Source: Paenibacillus contaminans
Lineage (GTDB): Bacteria; Bacillota; Bacilli; Paenibacillales; NBRC-103111
Reading direction: 5' to 3'
Assembly (NCBI RefSeq): GCF_003285015.1
Contig: NZ_QMFB01000003.1
Coordinates: 248,001-312,000, forward strand
DNA length: 64,000 nucleotides
Shown here one piece after another: positions 35,022 to 44,242 of the stretch (positions are counted from its first letter, which is position 1; the number at the start of each line of letters is the position of its first letter). The notes beneath the pieces were generated by a model. That model searched no databases, was not told where the DNA came from, and saw only the letters and a list, made by a program, of their open reading frames with translations. Made by a program: the position numbers and the translations under genes.

Positions 35022-37447
35022 ATAACTTCCTCCAATGGGTTCGTATTCGGTATGAGAAGCTCCCGCACCCAATCGCTCATTTCCTGGGACGACGAATACA
35101 GAAGCGCCTGATCGATTTGCTCGCGGTGTATCTTATCCTGATAAACGGCCGATTCCGACAAATCTTTTTTGCCGGGAGACGCGACCATGCGAATGCCCTT
35201 ATCCGTCCGTTCAATAAAACCAAGCTCCGTGAAAACGTCCACGATAAATCGTATCGCCGGCACCGGCAGTCCCGACCTTTTGCTGAACGCGGCAAGCAGC
35301 TGGGCATCGTACGATTCGAATCCTCCCTGACGCTGGATGACGCCATACACCTGCTTGAACATATCGCGTGACGGAAGGGTCGAAACCGCGTCAGGCTCGG
35401 GATCCCGGAATACGGCAAAAATCCTTTCCGCTTGCTCGGCAGCTGCAAGCGAGAGGCGCAGCTGTTCGATACGCTTCGGCATGTCGAACAAAATCAGATC
35501 CGTCATCTCCTCGTAAGCACCGGAGTTCGAATCGCTTCCTGAGGCGTAAGTCAACGTCCCGCCGCGGGATACTCGCCAAACCGACGCATCCGGCGCCAAG
35601 CCGGCGGGAATGGCGGAATCGCCGAACAGAACGATGCCGAGTTTACGGCTGCTTCCGCTTCTGGGCAGCGCCTGCAAAGCGCTGCTCAGATCGGCAACCT
35701 TTCGTTTCAGATCGCCGCCGCGCCAATCGAACAACTGCTTCTCCAAAATCCGGATATCCTGCACGACGATCTGCGGCTTACGCACGCCGTTCCATTCATT
35801 GATCGACAGCTCCCCTACGACATCGAGCCGGGCTGCAGAAGAAATCAATTCCGCAAACGCACCGCGGCCGAAGCTGATCGCTTCAACGGAACAGGCGGTT
35901 TCCTCAATCGTCTGATGCAATTGGAGCTTCAAATGCTGCTGCTCCCTGCCCATCTTCTTCTTATCGCCGACCGAAAGCCCCGTGAAGACGAATTTTGGCG
36001 TCGGATTGCCCATGCCGAACGGCGCTAGCCGGTTCAACTGGCGTATCGTTTCGAGCGGCATTTCCGCTATCGTGCATGCGGCATCCGCCTGAATGATCGG
36101 CGAATAGTCTTCTGCAGTCAGCCGCTCCGCTGCGATAGCCTGCAGTCTATGCCGCAGTTCGGCGATCTTGCCGCCGCTCAGCGACATGCCTGCGGCTGCT
36201 TGATGGCCGCCGAAATGATCGAACAAGTCGGCGCACTGCGACAACGCCCGGTAAATATCGAAGCCGGCGATGGAGCGAGCCGAGCCTTTGGCTATGCCGG
36301 TCTCGGGATCGATGCCGAGTATAATCGTCGGCCTATACCATTTTTCCAGCACCTTCGAAGCGACGATGCCGATGACCCCGACATTCCAACCTTCTTTCGC
36401 AAGCACGATCACGTTCGGATTATCAGCCGAACTTTCCTCCAAAAGCTCCAATGCTTCTTTCACCATTTCCTCGACGATGCGCTGCCGCTCTTTGTTAAGC
36501 ACGTCAAGACCGTCCGCCAGCAGCTGCGCCTCATGCTCATCGGTCGAGACCAGCAATCGGACGGCTTCGTCCGCACTCTCCAGTCTCCCTCCGGCGTTTA
36601 TTCTCGGTGCCATGGAAAAACCGACATGGGTGGCGTTTACCTGGGCAGGGTCGATTCCAGCCGTAGCCAGAAGCGCCCGGATGCCGGCGTATGCGGAATC
36701 CTGCATGCGGGCTAGCCCGAGCTTGACGATAATCCTGTTCTCGTCGACAAGGGGCATCAAATCCGCTATCGTGCCGATCGCAGCCATCTCCAGCAATTCC
36801 TCGGGAAAACGGCCCAACAGCGCATGCGCGAGCTTGAAAGCGACGCCTACTCCGGCCAGCTGCTTGAACGGATAGGGGCAGCCCGGCTTTTTCGGGTTGA
36901 TGACCGCGATGCATGACGGCAGAAGCTCAGGCGGCTCATGATGATCCGTCACGATAACATCGAGACCGATTTCCGATGCGAATGCGATTTCCTCTCTTGC
37001 GCTGATGCCGGTGTCAACCGTAATAAGCAGGGAAATCCCCTGCTCCTTGGCAAGCGCAAGCGCAGCTTTGTTCAAGCCGTACCCTTCTTGAACGCGATGC
37101 GGTATGTACGAGTCGTGAATCGCCCCCGCCTGCCGCAGCAGCCACACCATGAGCGATGTGCTGCTGACACCGTCGGCATCGTAATCGCCGTAAACGCGAA
37201 TTTTCTCCCCTGCGGCAATCGCCGCCCGGATTCGGGCTATCGCAGCCTCCATTCCGTCCAAAAGAAAAGGATCATGTACATGATCCGCGCTTGCCTGCAG
37301 AAAAAGCTTCGCCTGTTCTACGGTATCGATTCCGCGTACGACCAGCAGCTTGGCGATGAGCGGCTCAAGCTTTAGAGCTTCCGCCAATTGCCCTGCCGTA
37401 CTTTCGTCGTTCTCGCTGATTTGCCATCTGGCTTTTGCATGAAGCAT
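35018..37447 (-). CDS. recJ: Single-stranded-DNA-specific exonuclease RecJ
   Basis: 809 residues, slightly longer than B. subtilis RecJ. It degrades single-stranded DNA 5'-3' in recombination and repair. DHH-phosphatase motifs are in order: [17 protein letters not shown] near 86, [10 protein letters not shown] near 142, [13 protein letters not shown] near 165 and [15 protein letters not shown]. The DHHA1 domain carries [14 protein letters not shown] and [12 protein letters not shown], and an OB domain follows. The last 250 residues ([40 protein letters not shown]) are the Firmicutes C-terminal extension. TTTAGGAGG precedes the ATG, and a strong hairpin lies just upstream of that ribosome site. 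Confidence 0.96.
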   Translation of the reverse strand: MLHAKARWQISENDESTAGQLAEALKLEPLIAKLLVVRGIDTVEQAKLFLQASADHVHDPFLLDGMEAAIARIRAAIAAGEKIRVYGDYDADGVSSTSLMVWLLRQAGAIHDSYIPHRVQEGYGLNKAALALAKEQGISLLITVDTGISAREEIAFASEIGLDVIVTDHHEPPELLPSCIAVINPKKPGCPYPFKQLAGVGVAFKLAHALLGRFPEELLEMAAIGTIADLMPLVDENRIIVKLGLARMQDSAYAGIRALLATAGIDPAQVNATHVGFSMAPRINAGGRLESADEAVRLLVSTDEHEAQLLADGLDVLNKERQRIVEEMVKEALELLEESSADNPNVIVLAKEGWNVGVIGIVASKVLEKWYRPTIILGIDPETGIAKGSARSIAGFDIYRALSQCADLFDHFGGHQAAAGMSLSGGKIAELRHRLQAIAAERLTAEDYSPIIQADAACTIAEMPLETIRQLNRLAPFGMGNPTPKFVFTGLSVGDKKKMGREQQHLKLQLHQTIEETACSVEAISFGRGAFAELISSAARLDVVGELSINEWNGVRKPQIVVQDIRILEKQLFDWRGGDLKRKVADLSSALQALPRSGSSRKLGIVLFGDSAIPAGLAPDASVWRVSRGGTLTYASGSDSNSGAYEEMTDLILFDMPKRIEQLRLSLAAAEQAERIFAVFRDPEPDAVSTLPSRDMFKQVYGVIQRQGGFESYDAQLLAAFSKRSGLPVPAIRFIVDVFTELGFIERTDKGIRMVASPGKKDLSESAVYQDKIHREQIDQALLYSSSQEMSDWVRELLIPNTNPLEEVI

Positions 37448-37466
37448 ATGGTAACCAAACCTCCTA

Positions 37467-37511
37467 AATCCCCCTTCGTTAAAAATGAGACATTCTTAAC
37501 GAAGGAGGATT
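37467..37511 (-). promoter_or_regulatory. Hairpin immediately upstream of recJ ribosome site
   Basis: AATCCCCCTTCGTTAA (37467-37482) pairs with TTAACGAAGGAGGATT (37496-37511), 15 of 16 bases, with a 13-base loop. On the minus strand it ends at GGATTTAGGAGG, the recJ ribosome site. The CCTCCTAAATCCCCCTT edge resembles the inverted-repeat block at 33899-34461. Confidence 0.55.
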
Positions 37512-37531
37512 CCTTTTCAAGCGGTATCCGA

Positions 37532-37699
37532 TTAGGGCATGTCTGATGACTCCGAGGGGACCAGATTTTGCCGAATTTTCGTTCCATGCAAGGCGCGTTT
37601 GGGAAGGCGTACCGGGGGTCGGCCTTCGCAAACGGAACGAAGCAGGGGGCGAAAAGGCGGTGAAAGATGACCCTGAGTGGGTTTTCAGACATGCCCTAA
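37532..37699. mobile_element. MITE-like element with perfect 15-bp terminal inverted repeats
   Basis: TTAGGGCATGTCTGA at 37532-37546 and TCAGACATGCCCTAA at 37685-37699 are exact inverted repeats bounding 168 bp with no coding frame that looks real. The tips are TTA and TAA, compatible with insertion at a TA dinucleotide. Lack of a transposase and the small size fit a non-autonomous element. Confidence 0.7.
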
Positions 37700-37715
37700 G
37701 GACAACATTGTTTTA

Positions 37716-38669
37716 TTAGTGCAACAGCGACGGAAAATCGTCATGATCGGGATCCACGTTCGCTTTGTACGGATAGCCCGGGTCGTAAGGATTGACATGG
37801 ATGAAAACGTCGGACACATGAATAAATCGTTTCATTAGCTGCTGCTTAACCGCTTTCCCGATATCATGTCCTTCCATAACCGATATTCGCGGATTGACGC
37901 TTATTTTCACATCTACGACAACATAATGGCCGTGCTCCCGGGCACGCAGATTATCGACTGCAATGACCCCTTTGACACGTTGGACGGTCTTCACGAGCTC
38001 TTCCGCATCTTCTTTGTGAAGAACGTGATCCATCGTCGCATGAATCGATTCCCTTATTAACTTGTAGCCGGTACGAAGCACGAGGAAGGCGACGAAAAGT
38101 CCTGCCAGCGGATCCATATAGTAAAGGATCGGCATCTCAAATGCGCTGCCCATGCGGGCGCCGAATACGCCTGCAAATACGGCCAGCGACGAATAAACGT
38201 CCGTACGATGGTCCCATGCGCTTGCAATTAGCGCTTGGCTGTTAAGCTGCTTCCCGAGCCGGTAATTGTAACGGTACAACAGCTCCTTCACGACGATCGC
38301 CGCTATTATCGCGGCAAGCGCGAACCATTCCGGAGGGCTCTCGATACCCGAAATCATCGTCTTTATCGAGCTGATGCCGATTTCAAAGCCGACCAGCAGC
38401 ACCAATACGGAGACGACAATCGCAGCGATCGTTTCCGCTTTGCCATGCCCGTAAGGATGATCTTCATCCGGAGGTAGCTTCGCTGCGCGAAAGCCGAACA
38501 AAACGGCGACGGAGCCGACGACGTCGGTCGCCGAATTGGCCGCATCGGCCAATAGCGCTTTACTGTTCGCCAGCCAGCCGACGACCCCCTTCATTATCGC
38601 CAACAGCAGGTTGGCAACGATGCCGACCCATGCGGCAAACTCCGCTTTGACAAAACGCTGTTCAGACAA
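37716..38669 (-). CDS. Cation diffusion facilitator family transporter
   Basis: 317 residues from a TTG (MSEQRFVKAEFAAWVGIVAN). Six membrane helices are expected; metal-site motifs are ADAANSATDVVGSVAVLFG (helix 2) and HPYGHGKAETIAAIVVS, with ASAWDHRTDVYSSLAVFAGV in helix 5. The C-terminal cytoplasmic domain includes NLRAREHGHYVVVDVKISVN. CDF proteins export Zn, Fe, Mn or Co by proton exchange; the metal is not readable here. In B. subtilis a CDF gene also lies by secDF. AGGAGTGG precedes the start. Confidence 0.93.
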   Translation of the reverse strand: MSEQRFVKAEFAAWVGIVANLLLAIMKGVVGWLANSKALLADAANSATDVVGSVAVLFGFRAAKLPPDEDHPYGHGKAETIAAIVVSVLVLLVGFEIGISSIKTMISGIESPPEWFALAAIIAAIVVKELLYRYNYRLGKQLNSQALIASAWDHRTDVYSSLAVFAGVFGARMGSAFEMPILYYMDPLAGLFVAFLVLRTGYKLIRESIHATMDHVLHKEDAEELVKTVQRVKGVIAVDNLRAREHGHYVVVDVKISVNPRISVMEGHDIGKAVKQQLMKRFIHVSDVFIHVNPYDPGYPYKANVDPDHDDFPSLLH

Positions 38670-38700
38670 CTAGGCCACTCCTCATTTCAAAAAGGTGATG

Positions 38701-38733
38701 AAACAAACGCCGCGAAAACTTGCCTTTCGCGGC
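38701..38733 (-). terminator. Terminator of secD-secF
   Basis: Minus strand GCCGCGAAA and TTTTCGCGGC form the stem, followed by GTTTGTTT, 28 bases beyond the secF stop. Confidence 0.8.
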
Positions 38734-38760
38734 GCACGGAAATGGATGCGGGAAGTTCCG

Positions 38761-39669
38761 CTACTTGGCGGCGGCAACCTTCTTGGTTGCGCCGAGTTTG
38801 TTTCTTCTAAGCAGGAACCAAAGCGCGGTCGCGATACATACGGAAGAATACGCGCCGCTCGTAAGACCGAATACTTTGGCAAGAGCAAATAGTTTGATCG
38901 ATTCGCTGCCGAAAATCATCAAACATACGGCAGCGATCAATACCGTAAGGACGGTATAAACGTTCCGTGCCATCGTTTGCCAAATACTGTGGTTGATTAA
39001 ATCGGCCAGATCGTTATCCGTCCGCAGCTTCGCAAAGCGCATGTTTTCACGGACACGGTCGAAAATAACGATTTTATCGTTGATCGAATAACCGATCGTT
39101 GTGAGTACCGCAGCCAGAAACGGCAAATCGACTTCAAACCGGAAAATCGCGAACATCGCCACGACGAAAAATGCATCGTATAAGATCGCAATGATTGCCG
39201 CAATCGCGAAGCGCCATTCGAAACGGATCGTCACGTATATGCAAATCGCTGCGGCTGCGATAAGAACCGCGTAAATGGCCTTGACGCCCATTTCGGTCGC
39301 CATATCCGCCGACACCGTATTGACCTCGGTGGATACTTTATCGCCGTATTTTGCCGTCAGAGCGGTTTGGATCTTTTTGATATCGGCATCGCCAAGAATT
39401 TCATCGAAGCGAACGGAAGTACGTTCGTTGTTTGCGCCCATCGTCACGACGTATCCTTCGAAGCCTTCGTCCGACACCAGCTTCTCCACCTGCTGTTTTT
39501 CGGTAGATTGGCCGAGGCTCGCGTCTATTGTCGTACCTGCTTTAAAGTCAACCCCGAAATGCATGCCCGCCGCAATCAGCGTAATGATGCCTACGATCGT
39601 GACCAGAATGGAGAAGGCAAAAAATTTATTGCGGTGTTTGACGAAGTCAAAGTGAATTTTAGAGTTCAC
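38761..39669 (-). CDS. secF: Protein translocase subunit SecF
   Basis: 302 residues from a GTG that overlaps the end of secD by 11 bases; AAGGAGG is nine bases upstream. The first helix (FFAFSILVTIVGIITLIAAG) is followed by the signature FGVDFKAGTTID, a periplasmic-type domain, and five more helices including AVLTTIGYSINDKIVIFDRV and VLIAAVCLMIFGSESIKLFA. SecF works with SecD to draw exported proteins through SecYEG using the proton gradient. In B. subtilis SecD and SecF are fused; here they are separate genes. Confidence 0.96.
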   Translation of the reverse strand: MNSKIHFDFVKHRNKFFAFSILVTIVGIITLIAAGMHFGVDFKAGTTIDASLGQSTEKQQVEKLVSDEGFEGYVVTMGANNERTSVRFDEILGDADIKKIQTALTAKYGDKVSTEVNTVSADMATEMGVKAIYAVLIAAAAICIYVTIRFEWRFAIAAIIAILYDAFFVVAMFAIFRFEVDLPFLAAVLTTIGYSINDKIVIFDRVRENMRFAKLRTDNDLADLINHSIWQTMARNVYTVLTVLIAAVCLMIFGSESIKLFALAKVFGLTSGAYSSVCIATALWFLLRRNKLGATKKVAAAK

Positions 39670-40888
39670 GAATTTCTGCCTCCTTTACTCCATAATACGC
39701 CGGTTTCGTAAACAAATTGCTGCGAATTAGCAAATGGATAAGCAATCTTGAGAAAAAGATGTTCGTAATGATACTGATGATCGTACTCATGATCGCCGTC
39801 AATGCAAAGCCGCGAATACCCCCGTTGCCGAACGTGTACAAAACGCCGCTCGCGATGATGTTCGTAATGTTGGCATCCATGATCGTCCGGAACGAGTGCT
39901 TGGAGCCGGCGCGCAGCGACGAAAGCAAGCTTTTGCCGCTTCGAATTTCCTCTTTAATCCGCTCGTACATGATGATGTTCGCGTCGACCGCCATTCCGAC
40001 CCCCAGAACGAAGGCGGCAATACCCGGCAGGGTAAGCGTCGCTTTCATCAGGTAGAACGCGAGCAGCAGAAGCCATACGTACGTAACGATCGTAATGCTG
40101 GCGACTACCCCCGGCAATCTATAGAAAATAAGCATGAACGCCAAAATAATGACCGAAGCGATGATCCCCGCTTTAACCGTCTGATCGAGCGACAATTGTC
40201 CCAGCGAAGCGCCTACGCTTTGCGTATATTTCTCGGTCAGGTTAAGCGGCAGCGCGCCCAGGTTGATCGTGTTGGCGAGATTGTTCGCTTCTTCGAACGT
40301 AAAGCGCCCCGTAATGACCGCCGTGTCTTGATTGATGACCGTATCGATACGCGGATTCGAAATCATTTCGTCATCCAAGTAGATACCCAGCGAGCTGCCA
40401 AGAAGCTTTTTCGTCACTTCGCCGAATTTTTCCGCGCTTTGCAGCTTGATCGCAACGATCGGCTGGTTGTTGTCGTATTGTACAGTCGCCCCGCCCGGAA
40501 CGAAATCGCGCCCGTCGAGCTCGACCGTGCCGTCCGGTCCTTTAAACAGGAGGTTAGCCGGCTTCTTCAGCGTTTCGCGCACCTTTTCTTCGTCGGTCAC
40601 GCCCGCGATCCGTACCCGGATGCGGTCTTCGCCTTCGGTCGTAATGTCCGGCTCCGCAATCCCCTGTTTGTCGATACGTTTCTGCAAGCTTCTTGCCGTT
40701 TCCTTCAAAGACGCTTTCGTTACCGTTCCGTTCTCGTCTATCGGCGTGGCAACGTATAAAATCTCGAAACCGCCCTTTAAATCCAAGCCGAGTCTAATCT
40801 GTTTCACTAAATGAGGACTCGTAATAGCGACCGCGCCCAATGTTAAAACCACGATCAGCAAAAATGCGACGAACCTTTTGGCATTCAT
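39659..40888 (-). CDS. secD: Protein translocase subunit SecD
   Basis: 409 residues from ATG 40888 (MNAKRFVAFLLIVVLTLGAV). The motif LGLDLKGGFEILYVA is the SecD D1 signature; P1 domain segments include RIAGVTDEEKVRETLKKPAN; helices 2-6 carry LPGIAAFVLGVGMAVDANI and SIITNIFFSRLLIHLL. The frame remains open to 40942, but AAGGGAGA and the family N-terminus favour the inner ATG. A near-consensus promoter lies at 40925-40953. secD and secF overlap, forming a two-gene operon that ends at 38701-38733. Confidence 0.96.
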   Translation of the reverse strand: MNAKRFVAFLLIVVLTLGAVAITSPHLVKQIRLGLDLKGGFEILYVATPIDENGTVTKASLKETARSLQKRIDKQGIAEPDITTEGEDRIRVRIAGVTDEEKVRETLKKPANLLFKGPDGTVELDGRDFVPGGATVQYDNNQPIVAIKLQSAEKFGEVTKKLLGSSLGIYLDDEMISNPRIDTVINQDTAVITGRFTFEEANNLANTINLGALPLNLTEKYTQSVGASLGQLSLDQTVKAGIIASVIILAFMLIFYRLPGVVASITIVTYVWLLLLAFYLMKATLTLPGIAAFVLGVGMAVDANIIMYERIKEEIRSGKSLLSSLRAGSKHSFRTIMDANITNIIASGVLYTFGNGGIRGFALTAIMSTIISIITNIFFSRLLIHLLIRSNLFTKPAYYGVKEAEIREL

Positions 40889-40924
40889 TCCGCTGCTTGT
40901 CTCCCTTCCATACTCAATATTCCT

Positions 40925-40953
40925 ATTATACTCACGTGCCAAAAACGAGTCAA
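40925..40953 (-). promoter_or_regulatory. Sigma-A promoter of secD-secF
   Basis: Minus strand TTGACT (40948-40953), 17-base spacer, TATAAT (40925-40930), 36 bases before the secD start. Confidence 0.9.
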
Positions 40954-41162
40954 TTTACGACAAAATCTGCAATTACGTCCCAGACGCCCTCCGGAGAGCA
41001 GGATAAGCAGGCGCCTGCAAACCGAAAAGTCTTTAATACAGCCCGTTCAACCTGTATACGGTTAACACGTTGCTTGCATAGCCACGAACCATTAATTGGA
41101 TCGGCGGATGCAGCTATTGACCGGTCAAGGATCAGCTTTCATGGAAGCTCCTCGTAAAACAG

Positions 41163-41194
41163 AAAAAAAGCTCCCCTAATGACTAAAAGGAGCC
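41163..41194 (-). terminator. Terminator of comN
   Basis: Minus strand GGCTCC pairs with GGAGCT around an A/T-rich loop and is followed by TTTTTTT; the stem begins in the last codons of comN. Confidence 0.85.
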
Positions 41195-41563
41195 GTCCTT
41201 GTATATGCGCATCGTCATCCAGTTCATGAATTGAGTCGATTTGAGCGACATAATGTCGTTAACGACCTGATGCAGCGGCGGCGTTCCTTTCTTTTTGTAT
41301 TTATCGGTGACGCATGCCCATACATCGCGCCATGTCACGCTTTCATAGCCAAGCGATCGAATTTCCGCCGCTTTGCTGATGCACAGGTTTTCAAGCGCGA
41401 CGGTCATCTGCTCTTCGCCAAGCCGCTCTTCTTCTTCCGGCGTCTGGTTCTCGATCGGACGACCGAACGGAATCTGCAATCGTTCCGTTGCTTCAGGTTT
41501 CACTTCTTTTTGTGCAAGCTCCCAGAAGGGCAAGCTGTCTTGCGGTTCGCGGGTGTCGTCCAT
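41183..41563 (-). CDS. comN: ComN-type post-transcriptional regulator
   Basis: 126 residues. The C-terminal part (LENLCISKAAEIRSLGYESV, TWRDVWACVTDKYKKKGTPP, LHQVVNDIMSLKSTQFMNWM) matches the ComN/YrzD family, which in B. subtilis promotes comE mRNA accumulation and localises through DivIVA. The first 45 residues (WELAQKEVKPEATERLQIPF...) are an acidic extension not typical of B. subtilis ComN. Gene order secDF-comN-spoVB is the B. subtilis order, which strengthens the call. A terminator starts in the last codons. No competence genes lie within the window. Confidence 0.85.
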   Translation of the reverse strand: MDDTREPQDSLPFWELAQKEVKPEATERLQIPFGRPIENQTPEEEERLGEEQMTVALENLCISKAAEIRSLGYESVTWRDVWACVTDKYKKKGTPPLHQVVNDIMSLKSTQFMNWMTMRIYKDGSF

Positions 41564-41774
41564 GGCGGTTATGCGCCCCCTCTATCGAAATGCCGATCGG
41601 TTATGTATTCGCTGCGCACGGCGGTAATTCCTTCCTGTACGCCGCTTATCGGCAAATCCTCTATTCCGCCCTAACAAGCCTATCATCGCGCTTCGGCAAA
41701 AATGTAGCATGAGCTTGGCCACGAGCCGCATATTGTTGTACAAGACCACCCTTGCATAGGAAGAAGGTAGAGAC

Positions 41775-43346
41775 GTGAGCAAATTGAAGCAGTCGTTCAT
41801 AACAGGAACTGTGATCCTTTTATTGGCCGGTGTCGTGAACCGGATTTTGGGCTTCGTACCTCGCATCGCGCTCCCTCGCGTCATCGGTCCGGAGGGAGTA
41901 GGCATTTATCAGCTCGGATATCCTTTTCTCATTTTTATTATTACGATTATTACCGGGGGCATTCCGCTAGCCGTTGCCAAATTGGTTGCGGAGGCGGACT
42001 CGGATGGCGACGAAGCGAAGGTTAAACGCATTTTAAAGCGATCGCTAATCCTTTCCACAAGCCTGGGGTTGTTTTTCACGGTCTGCTCCATGATTTCCGC
42101 CAAATGGATTACGACTCACCTGATGACGGATCCGCGCGTTTATTACACGTTTCTGTGCATGAGTCCGATCATTTTGCTCGTTTCCGTTACAGCCGTCATA
42201 CGCGGTTATTTTCAAGGCCGGCAAAATATGATCCCGACCGCCTCGTCGCAAGTATCCGAAACGGTCGTCCGTATTTTCGGCATGCTGTTGTTCGCGTACT
42301 GGATGCTGCCGTATGGAATCGAATTCGCCGCGGCAGGCGCGATGATCGGCGTTACGATCGGCGAGCTTTGCGGGATGGCCGTCATCCTTTTCCACTACTA
42401 TTTCAGCCGCAATGCTTACAAAAAGAAGGGCAAGCCGCAAACGGAACCGAAAGCCGCCTCCGGCTCGCCCGATGCGCCATTGCTCAAAAGACTTATCCGC
42501 ATCGCCCTGCCGGTGACTGCAAGCAGGCTTGTCGGCTCGACGTCTTATTTGCTCGAATCGATTTTCATCGCCCACAGCCTAGCGATTGCCGGCGTAGCCG
42601 CAGCCGTCGCTACCGCGCAATACGGCATGCTGCAAGGCATGATCATTCCGGTGCTTCTTTTGCCGAGCGCATTGACCTACTCGCTGTCGGTATCGCTCAT
42701 TCCGTCTTTATCCGAGGCGGCCGCGAATAACGATATGAAGACGATTCACAAAAGAATGCATCAGTCCATTCGGCTTGCTCTCGTTACGGGAGCGCCGTTC
42801 GCGGTTATTATGTATGTCCTTGCGGATCCGGTTTGCTATTATTTGTACAAAAATACGGAAATCGGCTCGATGCTGAAAATGATGGCTCCGATCGCGCTGT
42901 TCATGTATGTCCAAGCCCCTCTGCAGGCCGCCCTGCAGGCGCTAGACAAACCCGGCACGGCGCTCGTCAATACGTTCGTCGGCTCCGCGCTGAAGCTGCT
43001 GCTGATCAGCTTGCTCGCCAGCAAGCCGAACCTCGGTATTTTGGGCGCCGTCATCGCAATCAATATCAATATCGTCGTCGTGACGATCCTGCACTGGAAC
43101 AGCGTGTCCAAGCTCATTAAGCTTTCGCTGCCGCCTTCCGAATTTTACAAGCTTGGGGCCGCCATCCTCGTAATGGGACTCACCAGCTATGCCGTCATGC
43201 GCGCCGATTGGACGGACAATGCCGCACTGCGCTTCGGGGTATCGGCAGGCTTGGGCATCGCCGTTTACTTGCTGTGCATGGCCTGGTTCAAGCTGATCGA
43301 TCTATACGATCTACGCCGCATTCCGTGGATCGGCAAAAAACTGTAA
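41775..43346 (+). CDS. spoVB: Stage V sporulation protein B (polysaccharide flippase family)
   Basis: 523 residues from a GTG at 41775 (AGAAGGTAGAG ribosome site). About 14 membrane helices; FITGTVILLLAGVVNRILGF and RIALPRVIGPEGVGIYQLGY at the N-terminus and ITGGIPLAVAKLVAEADSDG are characteristic of SpoVB/YtgP, members of the MOP exporter superfamily related to lipid II flippases. It is needed for spore cortex formation. It is divergent from comN and convergent with the DUF421 gene. Confidence 0.95.
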   Translation: MSKLKQSFITGTVILLLAGVVNRILGFVPRIALPRVIGPEGVGIYQLGYPFLIFIITIITGGIPLAVAKLVAEADSDGDEAKVKRILKRSLILSTSLGLFFTVCSMISAKWITTHLMTDPRVYYTFLCMSPIILLVSVTAVIRGYFQGRQNMIPTASSQVSETVVRIFGMLLFAYWMLPYGIEFAAAGAMIGVTIGELCGMAVILFHYYFSRNAYKKKGKPQTEPKAASGSPDAPLLKRLIRIALPVTASRLVGSTSYLLESIFIAHSLAIAGVAAAVATAQYGMLQGMIIPVLLLPSALTYSLSVSLIPSLSEAAANNDMKTIHKRMHQSIRLALVTGAPFAVIMYVLADPVCYYLYKNTEIGSMLKMMAPIALFMYVQAPLQAALQALDKPGTALVNTFVGSALKLLLISLLASKPNLGILGAVIAININIVVVTILHWNSVSKLIKLSLPPSEFYKLGAAILVMGLTSYAVMRADWTDNAALRFGVSAGLGIAVYLLCMAWFKLIDLYDLRRIPWIGKKL

Positions 43347-43347
43347 A

Positions 43348-43373
43348 AGCCTGTTCCCCCCAAGGAACAGGCT
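43348..43373. terminator. Hairpin between spoVB and the convergent DUF421 gene
   Basis: AGCCTGTTCC and GGAACAGGCT pair around a short loop. The stem directly follows spoVB and touches the DUF421 stop; T runs are weak on both sides. Confidence 0.6.
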
Positions 43374-44055
43374 ACTTCCTCTTCTTATCGACAAAAAGCT
43401 TGCCCCGATGGTCGATCGAGCAAAAAAACACGTCTTTGAAATCGGACACGCCAAGCGGCTGCAGCTGATTTTTGAGCCAAAACCGGGTTTGTCCGATCTT
43501 CTCCAAGTTTTCGTCCTGCACCTTGCCGTCCATAATCAAAGCCAGCGGCAGCCCTGTAAATCGGAATGCATTCGGCGCTCCGGCAATTGGTTGTTGTTCT
43601 TCGTTGCGTTTCTTCTCGAGAACCGTCAGCTTGCCCGAGGATTCCAGTATCGCAAATTCGACATCCGCTACGTCGATTACGCGGTTTTGCCGCAGCTGCT
43701 GCATCAAATCGTCCAGATTGTACCTTTGCCGCTTCATTTCTTCACGGTCCAGCTGCCCGTTTTTGATCAGGAAGCTCGGCTTGCCGTCAAACAGGCTGCG
43801 GATGCGCTGACTGCGCAGCGCCAGCATGGCCAGCCCGATCTGCGTCAGCATCAACGTCAGGATCGGAACGATCCCGTACGTAAGCGGCTTATGAATATCC
43901 TCGATAACGAATACGGCGATTTCCGCGATCATGATGAAGATGACAAGATCGAATACGGACAGCTTGCCGATCTCCCGTTTGCCCATCAGCCTCATAACCA
44001 TAAACACGATAAAGTAAGTCAGCAATGTTCGAAAAAAAAGGCTCCATACTTCCAT
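43372..44055 (-). CDS. DUF421 membrane protein (YrbG/YetF-like)
   Basis: 227 residues from ATG 44055 (MEVWSLFFRTLLTYFIVF; GGGAGGG upstream). Three N-terminal helices (LLTYFIVFMVMRLMG, VFDLVIFIMIAEIAVFVIED, GIVPILTLMLTQIGLAML) precede a cytoplasmic domain with the family motif KPSFLIKNGQLDREEMKRQR and VDVADVEFAILESSGKLTVL. In B. subtilis a DUF421 gene (yrbG) also follows spoVB. Function is unclear; related YetF proteins are found with spore membranes. It is convergent with spoVB. Confidence 0.92.
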   Translation of the reverse strand: MEVWSLFFRTLLTYFIVFMVMRLMGKREIGKLSVFDLVIFIMIAEIAVFVIEDIHKPLTYGIVPILTLMLTQIGLAMLALRSQRIRSLFDGKPSFLIKNGQLDREEMKRQRYNLDDLMQQLRQNRVIDVADVEFAILESSGKLTVLEKKRNEEQQPIAGAPNAFRFTGLPLALIMDGKVQDENLEKIGQTRFWLKNQLQPLGVSDFKDVFFCSIDHRGKLFVDKKRK

Positions 44056-44242
44056 TGACGCCCTCCCTGCTGCCCTCATCGGGAAAAGAAGGCCCGCTTC
44101 GCCACAGCGGTCCGGACCGGCCCGAAAGCACGGACCGCCGCTTGGCGAAGAAGGCCGTTCTTGATCGTTCATGGGTATTCTGACCGCCCAGACCGTTCCT
44201 CATACGGAAACGGAATTGCTCAATTGCTGGCAAACGCCATTT

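Noticed and set aside
40981..41025. Possible sixth copy of the dispersed repeat (GCAGGATAAGCAGGC)
   Set aside because: Only a few bases match the consensus and the tail blocks are missing.
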